Shown here piece by piece: positions 1-7,154 of a stretch of 18,565 nt of DNA. Made by a program: the position numbers and the translations under genes. Below the pieces are notes generated by a model, which worked only from the letters and a program-made list of their open reading frames with translations, searched no databases and had not been told where the DNA came from. This DNA is from Lachnospiraceae bacterium (GTDB taxonomy: Bacteria > Bacillota_A > Clostridia > Lachnospirales > Lachnospiraceae): NCBI GenBank assembly GCA_028694115.1, contig JAQUUB010000060.1, forward strand, positions 7,210-25,774, written 5' to 3'. How positions within the stretch are numbered: position 1 is the first letter of the stretch; each line of letters starts with the position of its first letter.

Positions 1-36
1 TGCTGTAAGCTCTGCTGTAAGCTCTGCTGTAAGCTC
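1..36 (-). repeat. Three tandem 12-bp repeats encoding TAEL in the HsdS spacer helix
   Basis: The plus strand starts with three perfect copies of TGCTGTAAGCTC (1-12, 13-24, 25-36). On the coding strand each is GAGCTTACAGCA, read as ELTA, giving a TELTAELTAELTA stretch right after the first recognition domain. The array starts exactly at the window edge, so the total copy number is at least three but unknown. In the EcoR124 family, changing the number of TAEL repeats (2 versus 3) changes the spacer length of the bipartite DNA target. Confidence 0.93.
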
Positions 37-570
37 TGTGAAATTGTCTAAAATACGAGCAATTTCACGTTGGACTTCAAGAGGGGGAATTGCGACTTTA
101 AATTTCTTGAATTTATCTAACGAAACTGCTGGTAATGTACTGCCACCTTTTGTATTATTCTTGCACATTTCATCAATTAAATCTGCGTAATAAAATAAAT
201 ACTTTATATCTAATATATCCTTAATATTATCCTTTATATGTATATGAGTAAGCTGCTGATTACATAAAAAAGGAACTGTAATAAGTGCATGTTCTCCAAT
301 AGTTGCAGTTGTAGCGAAAATGATAGCATCTGCTGGAAAACCATCCCCTTTTACACCTGAATGATGAACATATTGAATGGCATCATTTAATATATTTCCG
401 TTTATTCTAATATCTTCCATTCTAAACCATGGAATATCTCCATTTTCCCAATACTCAGTCACTTTTTTTGATGGAGTATATCCATTCTGTACTTCGCAAA
501 GTTCTTCAATAATTTTATACTCCACCCCATCCGGACATAACTCTTCTATTAATTGCTCTAACCTACTCAA
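1..570 (-). CDS. hsdS: Type I restriction-modification specificity subunit HsdS (3' part outside window)
   Basis: HsdS is the DNA-recognition subunit that directs the HsdM methylase and HsdR nuclease to a split target. 190 codons are visible, open to the window edge. The first target-recognition domain (about residues 15-165) holds typical HsdS features: QNGYTPSKK near the start, IPWFRMEDI, a central FATTATIGE, and then GGSTLPAVSLDKFKKFKVAIPP. It is followed by the conserved helix start PPLEVQREIARILDNFTEL and by ELTA repeats. The second recognition domain is missing from the window. The chosen start is TTG at 570, which overlaps the last 8 bases of rhuM and has GAAGGTGG about 8 bases upstream, a normal spacing for translational coupling. 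It is the last visible gene of the hsdM-rhuM-hsdS operon; hsdR may lie further to the left. Identification is firm; the DNA target cannot be read from sequence. Confidence 0.93.
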   Translation of the reverse strand, partial: MSRLEQLIEELCPDGVEYKIIEELCEVQNGYTPSKKVTEYWENGDIPWFRMEDIRINGNILNDAIQYVHHSGVKGDGFPADAIIFATTATIGEHALITVPFLCNQQLTHIHIKDNIKDILDIKYLFYYADLIDEMCKNNTKGGSTLPAVSLDKFKKFKVAIPPLEVQREIARILDNFTELTAELTAELTA

Positions 571-1600
571 GAATATCACCACCTTCGTCTTCTATTAAAA
601 ATCTGTCAAAATCACTCTCAAACAACTGATCCTGTTTAATCCTATATTTTTCAAATTCAGCTTCTGCATGTTGTTTCGCTATCTCTGCCGAAATAGTTCC
701 TGCATTTGTAAGAATTTCTTTTTGCGTTAGTCGAAGCATTCCTTCAAATTGTTTTCCCCAATCCTCCATTGTCATAGGAATTTGCTCTTCGGCTTTCATT
801 TCAGCCAAATCCAAGTAGGCATTCACAATTCTGGACATTGCTGTTAATTCTTTTTCTGACAAATAATTCTTTGCAACCACAACATCGAATTTCTGTATTT
901 TTCCATCTGGTGCATCTTTCCATGTAGTGAGTCCCATATTTTCTTTTTCACTATTTGCTCGATGATAGATTACTTCTGCTGCAGTTTCTCCATGAATTGC
1001 CCAATGAAGCTGATTTTGTACTTTCGCAAAAAAGGCTTTAGTCAAATTTGCTTTCGGATCATAATCTATACTGGTAGCATAAATATCCGTAATCTTTTGA
1101 TAAAATCTTCTCTCTGATAAACGGATTTCACGAATTCTCTGTAACTGTTCTTCAAAATAGTCTTTTGTAAGTATAGTTCCACCATTTTTTAATCGCTCAT
1201 CATCCATTGCAAATCCTTTGATTGTGTATTCTTCAATCACATCATTTGCCCATTTTCGAAACTGCACTGCTCTCGGAGAATCAACTTTGTTTCCTACTGC
1301 AATAATCGCTTTCAAATTGTAATGTTGTGCATTATATGGCTTACCATCACTGGCAGTTATTCGAAAAATTCGAATAACTGAATTCTTATCTAGTTCACCT
1401 GATTTGAACGCTTTTTGTAAATGATAATTAATTGTATTCACCTTTACATCATAAAGAATTCCCATCATTTTCTGTGTAAGCCAGACATTTTCATCTGCAT
1501 AGATAGCATTTACATCACTTTGTCCTGTAGCCGTTAAAAATGTTAAATATTCGGCAGCTGAAGAGCGAACTATGGAGACCTCATTCTTTTTCTTTGCCAT
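563..1600 (-). CDS. rhuM: RhuM family protein (Virulence_RhuM), embedded in the type I RM operon
   Basis: A 345-residue protein of the RhuM family, named after a Salmonella pathogenicity island gene; its biochemical role is not established. Recognisable features are the N-terminal KilA-N/Bro-like DNA-binding-type region (NVWLTQKMMGILYDVKVNT, about residues 38-57), the IRIFRITASDGKPYNAQHYN block near residue 77-96, AVGNKVDSPRAVQFRKWA near 101-118, and the downstream block with FAKVQNQLHWAIHGETAAEV. Length fits the family. The ATG at 1600 lies 2 bases after the hsdM stop, with AGGTGTAAGG as ribosome site inside the end of hsdM; its own end overlaps hsdS. Such insertion between hsdM and hsdS is a common arrangement in Firmicutes and Bacteroidetes, suggesting an accessory or regulatory role with the RM system. 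That role is inference. Confidence 0.9.
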   Translation of the reverse strand: MAKKKNEVSIVRSSAAEYLTFLTATGQSDVNAIYADENVWLTQKMMGILYDVKVNTINYHLQKAFKSGELDKNSVIRIFRITASDGKPYNAQHYNLKAIIAVGNKVDSPRAVQFRKWANDVIEEYTIKGFAMDDERLKNGGTILTKDYFEEQLQRIREIRLSERRFYQKITDIYATSIDYDPKANLTKAFFAKVQNQLHWAIHGETAAEVIYHRANSEKENMGLTTWKDAPDGKIQKFDVVVAKNYLSEKELTAMSRIVNAYLDLAEMKAEEQIPMTMEDWGKQFEGMLRLTQKEILTNAGTISAEIAKQHAEAEFEKYRIKQDQLFESDFDRFLIEDEGGDILE

Positions 1601-1602
1601 CC

Positions 1603-3165
1603 TTACACCTCGATTTCTGCAATAATATTATCGATTTCGTCTCTAAGAACTTGCTCTTTGGCTACAATTTCGGCAATTTCTTTATTCAACACATTTATAT
1701 CTATTTTTTCTCTAGTATCTTTTTGTTCCACATAAGAACTTACTGAAAGATTATAGTCATTTTCCCCAATCTTATCATTCGGAACGAGAACAGATACATG
1801 CTCCTTAACTTCTCGGTTTGCATAGATGGAAATTATTGTTTCAATATTTGTATCTGTGAGTTTATTGTTATTTGTTACCTTGATACATTCCATTGAAGCA
1901 TCAATAAATAAGGTTTTATTCTCAGACTTTGATTTTTTAAGAACCATAATACATGTTGCAATGCTGGTACCAAAAAACAAATTTCCTGGAAGCTGTATTA
2001 CACATTCAACAAAATTATTATCAATCAAATATTTTCTAATCTTTTGTTCTGCCCCACCGCGATACATAATACCGGGAAAACAAACTATGGCTGCTGTTCC
2101 ATTGGTTGCAAGCCAGTGAAGTGAGTGCATAATAAAAGCTAAGTCTGCTTTTGATTTTGGCGCAAGAACACCTGCTGGTGAAAATCTTTCATCATTAATG
2201 AGAAGCGGATTAGCATCTCCTTCCCAGTTAATACTATATGGCGGATTAGAAACGATAGCCTCAAAAGGTTCATCACCCCAGTGTCCTGGTTCTGTTAATG
2301 TATCACCATGTACCATATCAAACTTATCAAAACCGATATCATGCAGAAACATATTGATTCGGCAAAGATTGTATGTGGTAATATTGATTTCCTGTCCAAA
2401 GAAACCTTGTCTTACATTTTCTTTTCCTAATATCTTTGCAAATTTCAATAGCAAAGAACCTGAACCGCAGGCTGGATCATATACTTTATTTACTTCCGTC
2501 TTACCAACTATAGTTATTCTTGTAAGAAGTTCTGAGACCTCCTGTGGTGTGTAATATTCGCCTCCACTCTTACCTGCATTGGATGCGTACATACCCATCA
2601 GAAATTCATAAGCATCACCAAATGCATCAATGGTATTATCTTGGTAATCCCCTAATTTCATTTCTCCCACACCATTAAGGAGTTTTACTAATTTTTCATT
2701 TCTCTTTGCTACTGTACCACCTAATTTATTACTATTCACATCAATATCATCAAATAATCCTTTAAAACAATCTTCGCTATCTGTCCCCTGTGCAGATGAC
2801 TCAATATTACGGAATATTTTTTCCAAAGTCTCATTAAGGTTTTCATCATTCGAAGCCTTTGCACGCACATTACAAAACAATTCACTTGGAAGAATAAAGT
2901 ATCCTTTTGTCTTAACTAAATCTTCTCTTGCCTGCTCCGCATCACTATCTGATATCAAAGCATAAGCAAAACTACTATCTCCCGCCTCATGTTCTCCATC
3001 ATTTACAAATCTTTCAAAATTTTCTGAAATATATCTATAAAACAAGATTCCCAACACATACTGTTTGAAGTCCCATCCATCTACACTACCACGCAGATCA
3101 TTTGCCATACTCCATATAGTACGGTGTAATTCATCTCGTTCCTGCTCTTTTTTGTTGTCTATCAT
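1603..3165 (-). CDS. hsdM: Type I restriction-modification DNA methyltransferase subunit HsdM
   Basis: An N6-adenine methyltransferase that modifies the target adenine using S-adenosylmethionine, in complex with HsdS. The 520 residues match the usual HsdM length. An N-terminal helical HsdM_N domain (about 8-150, with WDFKQYVLGILFYRYISE) is followed by the N6_Mtase fold. The SAM-binding motif I is DPACGSGSLLL at about 230-240 and the catalytic NPPY is at about 307-310, within AIVSNPPYSINWEGD. GGEYYTPQEVSELL at about 201-214 is the typical entry to the methylase domain. ATG at 3165 has TTGGAGGA about 8 bases upstream. It is separated by about 70 bases from the small regulator gene upstream and directly joined to rhuM. 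All expected catalytic motifs are intact, so the methylase is likely active. Confidence 0.97.
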   Translation of the reverse strand: MIDNKKEQERDELHRTIWSMANDLRGSVDGWDFKQYVLGILFYRYISENFERFVNDGEHEAGDSSFAYALISDSDAEQAREDLVKTKGYFILPSELFCNVRAKASNDENLNETLEKIFRNIESSAQGTDSEDCFKGLFDDIDVNSNKLGGTVAKRNEKLVKLLNGVGEMKLGDYQDNTIDAFGDAYEFLMGMYASNAGKSGGEYYTPQEVSELLTRITIVGKTEVNKVYDPACGSGSLLLKFAKILGKENVRQGFFGQEINITTYNLCRINMFLHDIGFDKFDMVHGDTLTEPGHWGDEPFEAIVSNPPYSINWEGDANPLLINDERFSPAGVLAPKSKADLAFIMHSLHWLATNGTAAIVCFPGIMYRGGAEQKIRKYLIDNNFVECVIQLPGNLFFGTSIATCIMVLKKSKSENKTLFIDASMECIKVTNNNKLTDTNIETIISIYANREVKEHVSVLVPNDKIGENDYNLSVSSYVEQKDTREKIDINVLNKEIAEIVAKEQVLRDEIDNIIAEIEV

Positions 3166-3237
3166 TTTACTAATCCTCCAATTAAAGTTTGTTATTTTAG
3201 TCTACCACATCTATCTGTCCCTTTTTCAGGACTTACA

Positions 3238-3501
3238 CTACTTAAGCGACAACTTTTTTAATACTTCATATCCTTTAACGGTAACAATATACCGCCCTTT
3301 TGCATGAAGCATTTCAACATATCCATCGTCAATTAATTCCTTCAAAATCTGATTTACCTTAAGTTTTCCACAAGGCACCAGATTGGCTATTTCTTGCTGA
3401 TTCAATGGGCAAATGCTCTTTCCATCGATTTGTAACTGATTATCCCTCAGAATTACTAATACCTTTGTTTTCTCATTTACAAAGCCAAGTATTTCATTCA
3501 T
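3238..3501 (-). CDS. Small winged-helix DNA-binding protein, likely regulator of the RM operon
   Basis: An 87-residue winged helix-turn-helix protein. Residues about 30-85 form the fold: PLNQQEIANLVPCGKLKVNQ reads as helix-turn-helix, ILKELIDDGYVEML as the end of the recognition helix plus wing start, and GRYIVTVKGYEVLKKL as the wing and last helix. It looks MarR/replication-terminator-like in general shape, but I cannot name the exact family. A GAGG ribosome site precedes the ATG at 3501. The gene is first in the run to hsdM and sits directly after a promoter overlapped by a 9-bp inverted repeat. A short controller protein upstream of the methylase commonly delays restriction after entry into a new host. 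The regulatory role here is inferred from size, fold and position. Confidence 0.8.
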   Translation of the reverse strand: MNEILGFVNEKTKVLVILRDNQLQIDGKSICPLNQQEIANLVPCGKLKVNQILKELIDDGYVEMLHAKGRYIVTVKGYEVLKKLSLK

Positions 3502-3534
3502 ATTCTAATCCTCATTATCTAAAAATTATTTTTT

Positions 3535-3557
3535 AATGGTTTTGTTTTAAAACCATT
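3535..3557. promoter_or_regulatory. Perfect 9-bp inverted repeat overlapping the RM promoter (candidate operator)
   Basis: AATGGTTTT (3535-3543) and AAAACCATT (3549-3557) form perfect arms around a 5-base centre. The right arm overlaps the -10 box by three bases and the repeat covers the expected transcription start. This is the position expected for an autorepressor site, possibly bound by the neighbouring winged-helix protein. It could instead form a weak 5' leader hairpin. Confidence 0.6.
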
Positions 3558-3583
3558 TTATCATAATTACTTTTGCAAAACAA
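3555..3583 (-). promoter_or_regulatory. Extended -10 promoter for the RM operon
   Basis: On the minus strand, TTGTTT (3583-3578) and TAAAAT (3560-3555) are separated by exactly 17 bases, and TGA directly precedes the -10 box, making it an extended -10 element. It lies 54 bases upstream of the winged-helix gene start and is the best promoter in this gap. Confidence 0.65.
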
Positions 3584-3721
3584 ACGATTTTCGAAATAAA
3601 ACAACATAATTTTTGTAAAGTGAAAAAGTAAAAGTAAATCTCCCGGGTGCGGAATTTACTACTGCACATAGTTTTTTATGTGATTCCTAAAAAAGAGACG
3701 ACTTATTAAAATTTTGCATTT

Positions 3722-3746
3722 AAAAAAGAAGGTATTTCTACCTTCT
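3722..3746 (-). terminator. Intrinsic terminator after the membrane-protein gene
   Basis: On the minus strand AGAAGGTA, loop GAAA, TACCTTCT forms a perfect 8-bp stem with a stable GNRA loop, followed by TTTTTT. It isolates the upstream membrane-protein gene from the RM operon promoter. Confidence 0.85.
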
Positions 3747-3747
3747 A

Positions 3748-3852
3748 TCAACACCAATTATAAATATAAGATATGGCACCGCTTGAACCCCCTATTTTCT
3801 CGAATCCCCAAGCGGTATCAATGCTTAAAAGTTTTGGGTACCTACTCATCAT
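3748..3852 (-). other. Short reading frame and long-loop inverted repeat downstream of the membrane-protein gene
   Basis: A 34-codon frame starts at ATG 3852, preceded by AAAGG and overlapping the end of the upstream gene by 11 bases, and ends two bases before the terminator stem. It contains the peptide TAWGFEKIGGSSGAISYI. The same DNA has perfect 8-bp arms ACCGCTTG/CAAGCGGT about 23 bases apart, unusually GC-rich for this gap. It could be a tiny coupled gene, a 3' RNA structure or a recombination site. I do not recognise it with certainty. Confidence 0.35.
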
Positions 3853-4423
3853 CCTTTATTTCATGATTAGTAAAATAGTCCTTATAAATTTCTTTCTTAA
3901 AAATCAATTTTTTCTCTTTGTTCTTCTCATTTGTATATTTTAGAATGACTCTATCTGTTCTCTGTAAGAAAGCCAAATCATCGTGAGCAGATTTCTTTGT
4001 TCTCCAGACACATCCATGGAAATTAACATTTAAAACAGTCTTTGCTGGAACATTTATTACTGAAGCATCATCACAGAATGCCATATGTCCATCTGATCTC
4101 CGTGTTGAATCATCCTTGGGAACATTAACTAACAGTTGTTTCTTTTTATCAGCAAATTCAATCTGGATATTACGCATGATCTTAGTATCACGACTACTAT
4201 TGTATAAATCCAGTGAAACCTTATAACCGTAGTACTCTGTCTCTTCAAATGAGTGGCTTGCAGTCATAACCCCAGCCTTATTATACTGTAGTTTATCTTC
4301 CCATTCTTTTATGAAGATACTTACCTTACCCTTCTGAGATAGATTATTTAAAAACCAGCCCAAAACTGTACCTCCTAGAGTACCAGCAATACCTATAGTT
4401 GCAATAATAATTTCATTATCCAA
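3842..4423 (-). CDS. Small protein with one N-terminal membrane helix, unknown function
   Basis: I choose the TTG at 4423 as start because GGGGGAGG lies 7 bases before it; the upstream ATG at 4447 has no ribosome site and would place the Shine-Dalgarno inside the gene. The product is then 193 residues. The first 25 residues form a single membrane segment (IIIATIGIAGTLGGTVLGWF), followed by NNLSQKGKVSIFI and a mostly beta domain that could lie in the cytoplasm. The motif DLYNSSRDTKIMRNIQIEFA suggests an immunoglobulin-like or similar beta fold. No catalytic motif is visible. Similar one-helix proteins with the GWFLN..SQKGK pattern occur as hypothetical proteins in Firmicutes mobile regions. 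It stands alone between a repeat cluster and a terminator, so it may be a single-gene cassette. A role in defence is only guilt by association. Confidence 0.72.
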   Translation of the reverse strand: MDNEIIIATIGIAGTLGGTVLGWFLNNLSQKGKVSIFIKEWEDKLQYNKAGVMTASHSFEETEYYGYKVSLDLYNSSRDTKIMRNIQIEFADKKKQLLVNVPKDDSTRRSDGHMAFCDDASVINVPAKTVLNVNFHGCVWRTKKSAHDDLAFLQRTDRVILKYTNEKNKEKKLIFKKEIYKDYFTNHEIKDDE

Positions 4424-4542
4424 CGAAGATCCTCCCCCAAATGTCATATTGAGCCATTTCTGATAAAAACGTGTATTAGGTGTAGTAGAACCTTTTCAAA
4501 GCCAAAAAACCTTTATATACTGCGTTTGAAAGATTTCTTCGA

Positions 4543-4578
4543 CATAATGCCTTGGTCGACAAAAAGTATTTTTATGAT
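4543..4578 (-). repeat. Degenerate copy of the LMW-PTP start sequence (copy A)
   Basis: Read on the minus strand from 4578 the codons give IIKILFVDQGIM, aligned residue by residue with MIKILFVCHGNI of copy B: IKILFV and G are identical, the start codon is ATC and the catalytic Cys and His are lost. ATAAAAATACTTTT is shared at the DNA level, and an AAGGA-ATA block lies upstream in both. It is a relic and not a gene. Confidence 0.6.
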
Positions 4579-4622
4579 ACTCTTTTGTATTTCCTTATTT
4601 CTCGTTTATGATTATTTTAATA

Positions 4623-4839
4623 TTATTTATTCAAGCAATTCATAATAACACTTACCATCATTTCTTTTTCTTCTGGCTTTGATTCAGCAATCATAATTGC
4701 ACAACCAACCTCCTGCACAATTTTACTTAATTGCGCATAGCTGTTCTCAAGTATCTCAAATCCCTTTATTATTTATTATTACATTTTCAGGTAACATCCA
4801 CCATTCGGTATAAAAAAGGTGTAAATTCAGTCTTTTCAT
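4623..4839 (-). pseudogene. Small gene split by a one-base frameshift, unknown product
   Basis: An ATG at 4839 opens a 27-codon frame (MKRLNLHLFYTEWWMLPENV...) that stops at TGA 4756. A second frame overlapping its end runs to TAA at 4623 and reads GFEILENSYAQLSKIVQEVG, then AIMIAESKPEEKEMMVSVIM and NCLNK. Removing one A from the AAA before GGG (near 4767) would fuse both into one protein of about 72 residues with a charged helical C-terminal half. That half looks like genuine coding sequence. The start overlaps the AAATTTACACC part of the repeat family seen in other gaps. The product is not recognised. A sequencing error or programmed slippage at AAAGGG are alternatives to a dead gene. Confidence 0.45.
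4812..4832. repeat. Divergent copy of the GTTGTAAA-type intergenic repeat (near copy B)
   Basis: AAAAAGGTGTAAATTCAGTC lies 57-77 bases from the GCCGTGGCA of copy B, in the same order and orientation as AAAAGTTGTAAA lies relative to the GCCGTGGCA of copy C and the CCGTGGCA of copy D. Confidence 0.4.
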
Positions 4840-4882
4840 CGCCACAAACCCAGTATTTATGCGGTTTTCCTCACTCGTCTTG

Positions 4883-4918
4883 GATGTTGCCGTGGCAAAC
4901 GAAAAGTATTTTTATCAT
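4883..4918 (-). pseudogene. 5' fragment of a low-molecular-weight protein tyrosine phosphatase gene (copy B)
   Basis: ATG at 4918 with AAGGAG 10 bases upstream opens MIKILFVCHGNI, then the frame reads QDE and stops. LMW-PTPs begin with almost this sequence, followed by CRSPMAE, and the catalytic loop is CxxxxxR(S/T). Here homology stops after CHGNI, before the catalytic Arg and general acid. So only a ribosome site and the first 12 codons remain. This looks like a junction where foreign DNA joined the gene inside its phosphate-binding loop. Confidence 0.65.
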
Positions 4919-5050
4919 TGTTATCTATCTCCTTGGTTTGCCAAGAAATGCCCCGTTTTGCAAGGTTTTTTGGCATTATAGCATCCCTTTTGTTCGTCTG
5001 TCACTCATCTTGACAGAACGTAGCAAAATTTAGCAAGTTGTAACCACCTG

Positions 5051-5093
5051 TTAGTAGTAAAATTAGTAGTAAAACGAAAAGTCTTACTACTAA
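5051..5093. repeat. Tandem 12-bp repeats plus inverted copy downstream of the Nudix operon
   Basis: TTAGTAGTAAAA occurs twice in tandem (5051-5062, 5063-5074), followed by an inverted TTACTACTAA (5084-5093) that can pair with either copy over 10 bases. On the minus strand this is a hairpin followed by TTTTACTACT, so it may serve as a weak terminator for the Nudix genes. The AGTAGTAAAATTAGTAGTAA core closely resembles AGTTGTAAATTAGTTGTAA at 10607, which points instead to a recombination-site-like repeat. Confidence 0.65.
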
Positions 5094-5191
5094 GGATTTT
5101 TCAACTCATTATAACTTCTATAACATTTCATTCATTTTTAATAAGTGCTTAGCAAAACTTCAATATCCAACAAATATATACCGGTTTAAAG

Positions 5192-6229
5192 CTAAATTCC
5201 ATATCTACGTATATCTCGTTTTCTCATAAAAAACCAAGATATAGCATTACAGTTTCCAACTAATTGGTAAGTACTTGTATCTGTAAATTTATATTTTCGA
5301 GCCACCCCCCGTACTTTCCTATGTGGAACAGCATAAAGCCTTGTATTTTCATCTTTATTATCTTTTGCCTGCCTTATTGTTGCTCCCAACTCTTTAAAAC
5401 TTTTTTCAACCTTACCTTCTAGCAGTACAACAGGCTGATATTTCTGTTTAACAACGATAATATCTTTAATCACTAATTCAACTTCTAAGTTTAGTTCTTC
5501 CCTCACCTCTCGACATCCAGCATAAACAAAAGGGTTTTCTTCTTTCAAGTCTTCAATTGCAAGACTTCCAGTTGCGCTAACAGCAAATGTTCCCGAAGAT
5601 ATCGCATTTTTGTTCCCGCGTCTTACTATAAGAATCTTATCTTCCTTATCCCTCAAAACAATACTAATTGCTATTGCATTTGCAAACTCATCAACATTCA
5701 GTACCTCGTCAAACGTTTTTAACTTTCCATACCATGCTACTTTAGATTTAAGTCGATTTTCAAGTTTATTTCTCTCTCGAAATTCTTCATCAAAAATCAT
5801 ATGCCATAGCACATCCTTAAGTGATAATAACTTTGAACTGGCTGGTTTAAAAACAAGATTAGTTGTCAAGAAATCAAAATACTTAATTTCTTGCACATAA
5901 CAAGTATTATTCTTTATTTTTGTCAACCTTACCATATTTCCATTGAACAGTTTCTTTCCAGTCGAATGTGCTAATAATTGTTTTTGCTCATTTTCCTGGA
6001 ATATATTCTTAAATTGATTTTTTTCTACCTGAATTTTCACTTTGTCAAAATCTACATTTTCACATCGAAAGACTCTTTTCAAGGGCAAAATTGCCTTATT
6101 AAAAAACACCTCATTTCTTTTTAAATAAAGACTAATTAACGCAATGCACCATACTACCGCACCCGTTACAATTATTCCAATTACATCTGCTAACAGTTCC
6201 TTCAATATTTCGCAAAAATATGCTGCCAT
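5192..6229 (-). CDS. Membrane-anchored Nudix-domain protein
   Basis: A 345-residue protein with one N-terminal membrane helix (about 13-34, DVIGIIVTGAVVWCIALISL), a linker domain (about 60-180) and a C-terminal Nudix fold (about 185-310). The Nudix box is recognisable as GSLAIED... then REVREELNLEV at about 240-250, matching REUXEEXGU, but with about 10 extra residues between the glycine and the REUXEE part. Nudix enzymes hydrolyse nucleoside diphosphates linked to another group; the substrate here is unknown. ATG at 6229 has GGAGCGAAGG upstream and lies 26 bases after the preceding Nudix gene, so both are co-transcribed. The two share the linker pattern FN...VRL...I...YFDFL.TN as well as the Nudix domain, so they are diverged paralogues. 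The membrane anchor suggests the pair works at the cytoplasmic membrane, possibly on a signalling or cofactor nucleotide. That is inference. Confidence 0.8.
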   Translation of the reverse strand: MAAYFCEILKELLADVIGIIVTGAVVWCIALISLYLKRNEVFFNKAILPLKRVFRCENVDFDKVKIQVEKNQFKNIFQENEQKQLLAHSTGKKLFNGNMVRLTKIKNNTCYVQEIKYFDFLTTNLVFKPASSKLLSLKDVLWHMIFDEEFRERNKLENRLKSKVAWYGKLKTFDEVLNVDEFANAIAISIVLRDKEDKILIVRRGNKNAISSGTFAVSATGSLAIEDLKEENPFVYAGCREVREELNLEVELVIKDIIVVKQKYQPVVLLEGKVEKSFKELGATIRQAKDNKDENTRLYAVPHRKVRGVARKYKFTDTSTYQLVGNCNAISWFFMRKRDIRRYGI

Positions 6230-6255
6230 TCTATCCTTCGCTCCTATGTTACTAT

Positions 6256-7095
6256 TTATCCAATTACACTTCTCAAATGATACTCTACTGCTTCCGTGAA
6301 CTTTTCCTTACATAGAATTATCTCCAGTGTTTCTTTATTTGCAATAAACAATTTATCCACTTCATAAGTAAAATCTTTTGCCTCACTCATTCCATCTAAC
6401 AATTCAACAAATGTTCCTTCTACTTTTCCATTTATTATTACTATAGGCTGTAATTTATTTTCCCCTGCCACAATTGAACATATTTGAAGATTTTTACTAT
6501 TAACATCAACATTTAATTCTTCATGCAATTCTCTAATCACACAGTTTTTCAGTGGTTCTGAACTATAATAATCAATTTCGTCAACAGCTCCTGTTGCTGT
6601 AACACTATACATTTTTTCACTTATTCCCGTTTTTCCACTTCTTTGTGTGAGCAAATAATCACCATTATCATCTGTGAGTAAAACACTTATTGCTAATGCA
6701 TTTGAAGAAATCCCTGTATGAACTAATGTTTCAAAATCCCTTGTTTGCATCATAACTTTGCAGTATTGCTTTAATTGTTCAATCTCACCACATACATTGT
6801 GATATATATCATTCCTTTTAAGATACTGAACAAAATCCTCCAATTGAACCGAAGTAATATTAATTGCTAAAAAATCAAAAAAATCTATTAATGACAATTT
6901 TATTTCTATCTTGTTGCCTTGAAGTTCTATATCTTCAAGTCTTACCACTCTATTATTAAAGTAGTTCACATTCTTATATATCGAAAATTCTTTTATAATC
7001 TTATCTCTCTCTGCCTTATTTATAGGCATCTTCAATGATGATTCTATTGTTTTATACACAATCTCTTTGGTTATGTCATACTTATATACAGCCAT
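6256..7095 (-). CDS. Soluble Nudix-domain protein, partner of the membrane-anchored paralogue
   Basis: About 279 residues from ATG 7095 (a GTG at 7107 is in frame, but its GGAG is directly adjacent, so ATG is more likely). The N-terminal half has the shared module VRLEDIELQGNKIEIKLSL then DFFDFLAINI; the C-terminal half from about residue 130 is a Nudix fold: ALAISVLLTDDNGDYLLTQR, SVTATGAVDEID, and the box end RELHEELNVDV (about 188-198). As in the paralogue, the Nudix box carries an insertion after the first glycine (DYYSSEPLKNCVI). It lacks a membrane helix. It is the first gene after the promoter at 7155-7183. The retained Glu residues of the box suggest catalytic activity; substrate unknown. 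Two tandem paralogues, one soluble and one anchored, could form a heteromer. Confidence 0.8.
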   Translation of the reverse strand: MAVYKYDITKEIVYKTIESSLKMPINKAERDKIIKEFSIYKNVNYFNNRVVRLEDIELQGNKIEIKLSLIDFFDFLAINITSVQLEDFVQYLKRNDIYHNVCGEIEQLKQYCKVMMQTRDFETLVHTGISSNALAISVLLTDDNGDYLLTQRSGKTGISEKMYSVTATGAVDEIDYYSSEPLKNCVIRELHEELNVDVNSKNLQICSIVAGENKLQPIVIINGKVEGTFVELLDGMSEAKDFTYEVDKLFIANKETLEIILCKEKFTEAVEYHLRSVIG

Positions 7096-7154
7096 AATCT
7101 TCAACACTCCATTTTGTTTGCTTTGTACTATTATTATATGTTTCTATATCATAT

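Noticed and set aside
3770..3825. tRNA-like T-arm (GGTTCAAG, GATTCGAG) in the GC-rich inverted repeat
   Set aside because: No acceptor stem, anticodon arm or D-arm can be built around it; the match is limited to the short T-loop-like words.
4731..5033. A 100-codon plus-strand reading frame across the repeat cluster
   Set aside because: It is the antisense of the LMW-PTP fragment and the frameshifted small gene, has no ribosome site, and its composition is that of non-coding AT-rich DNA.
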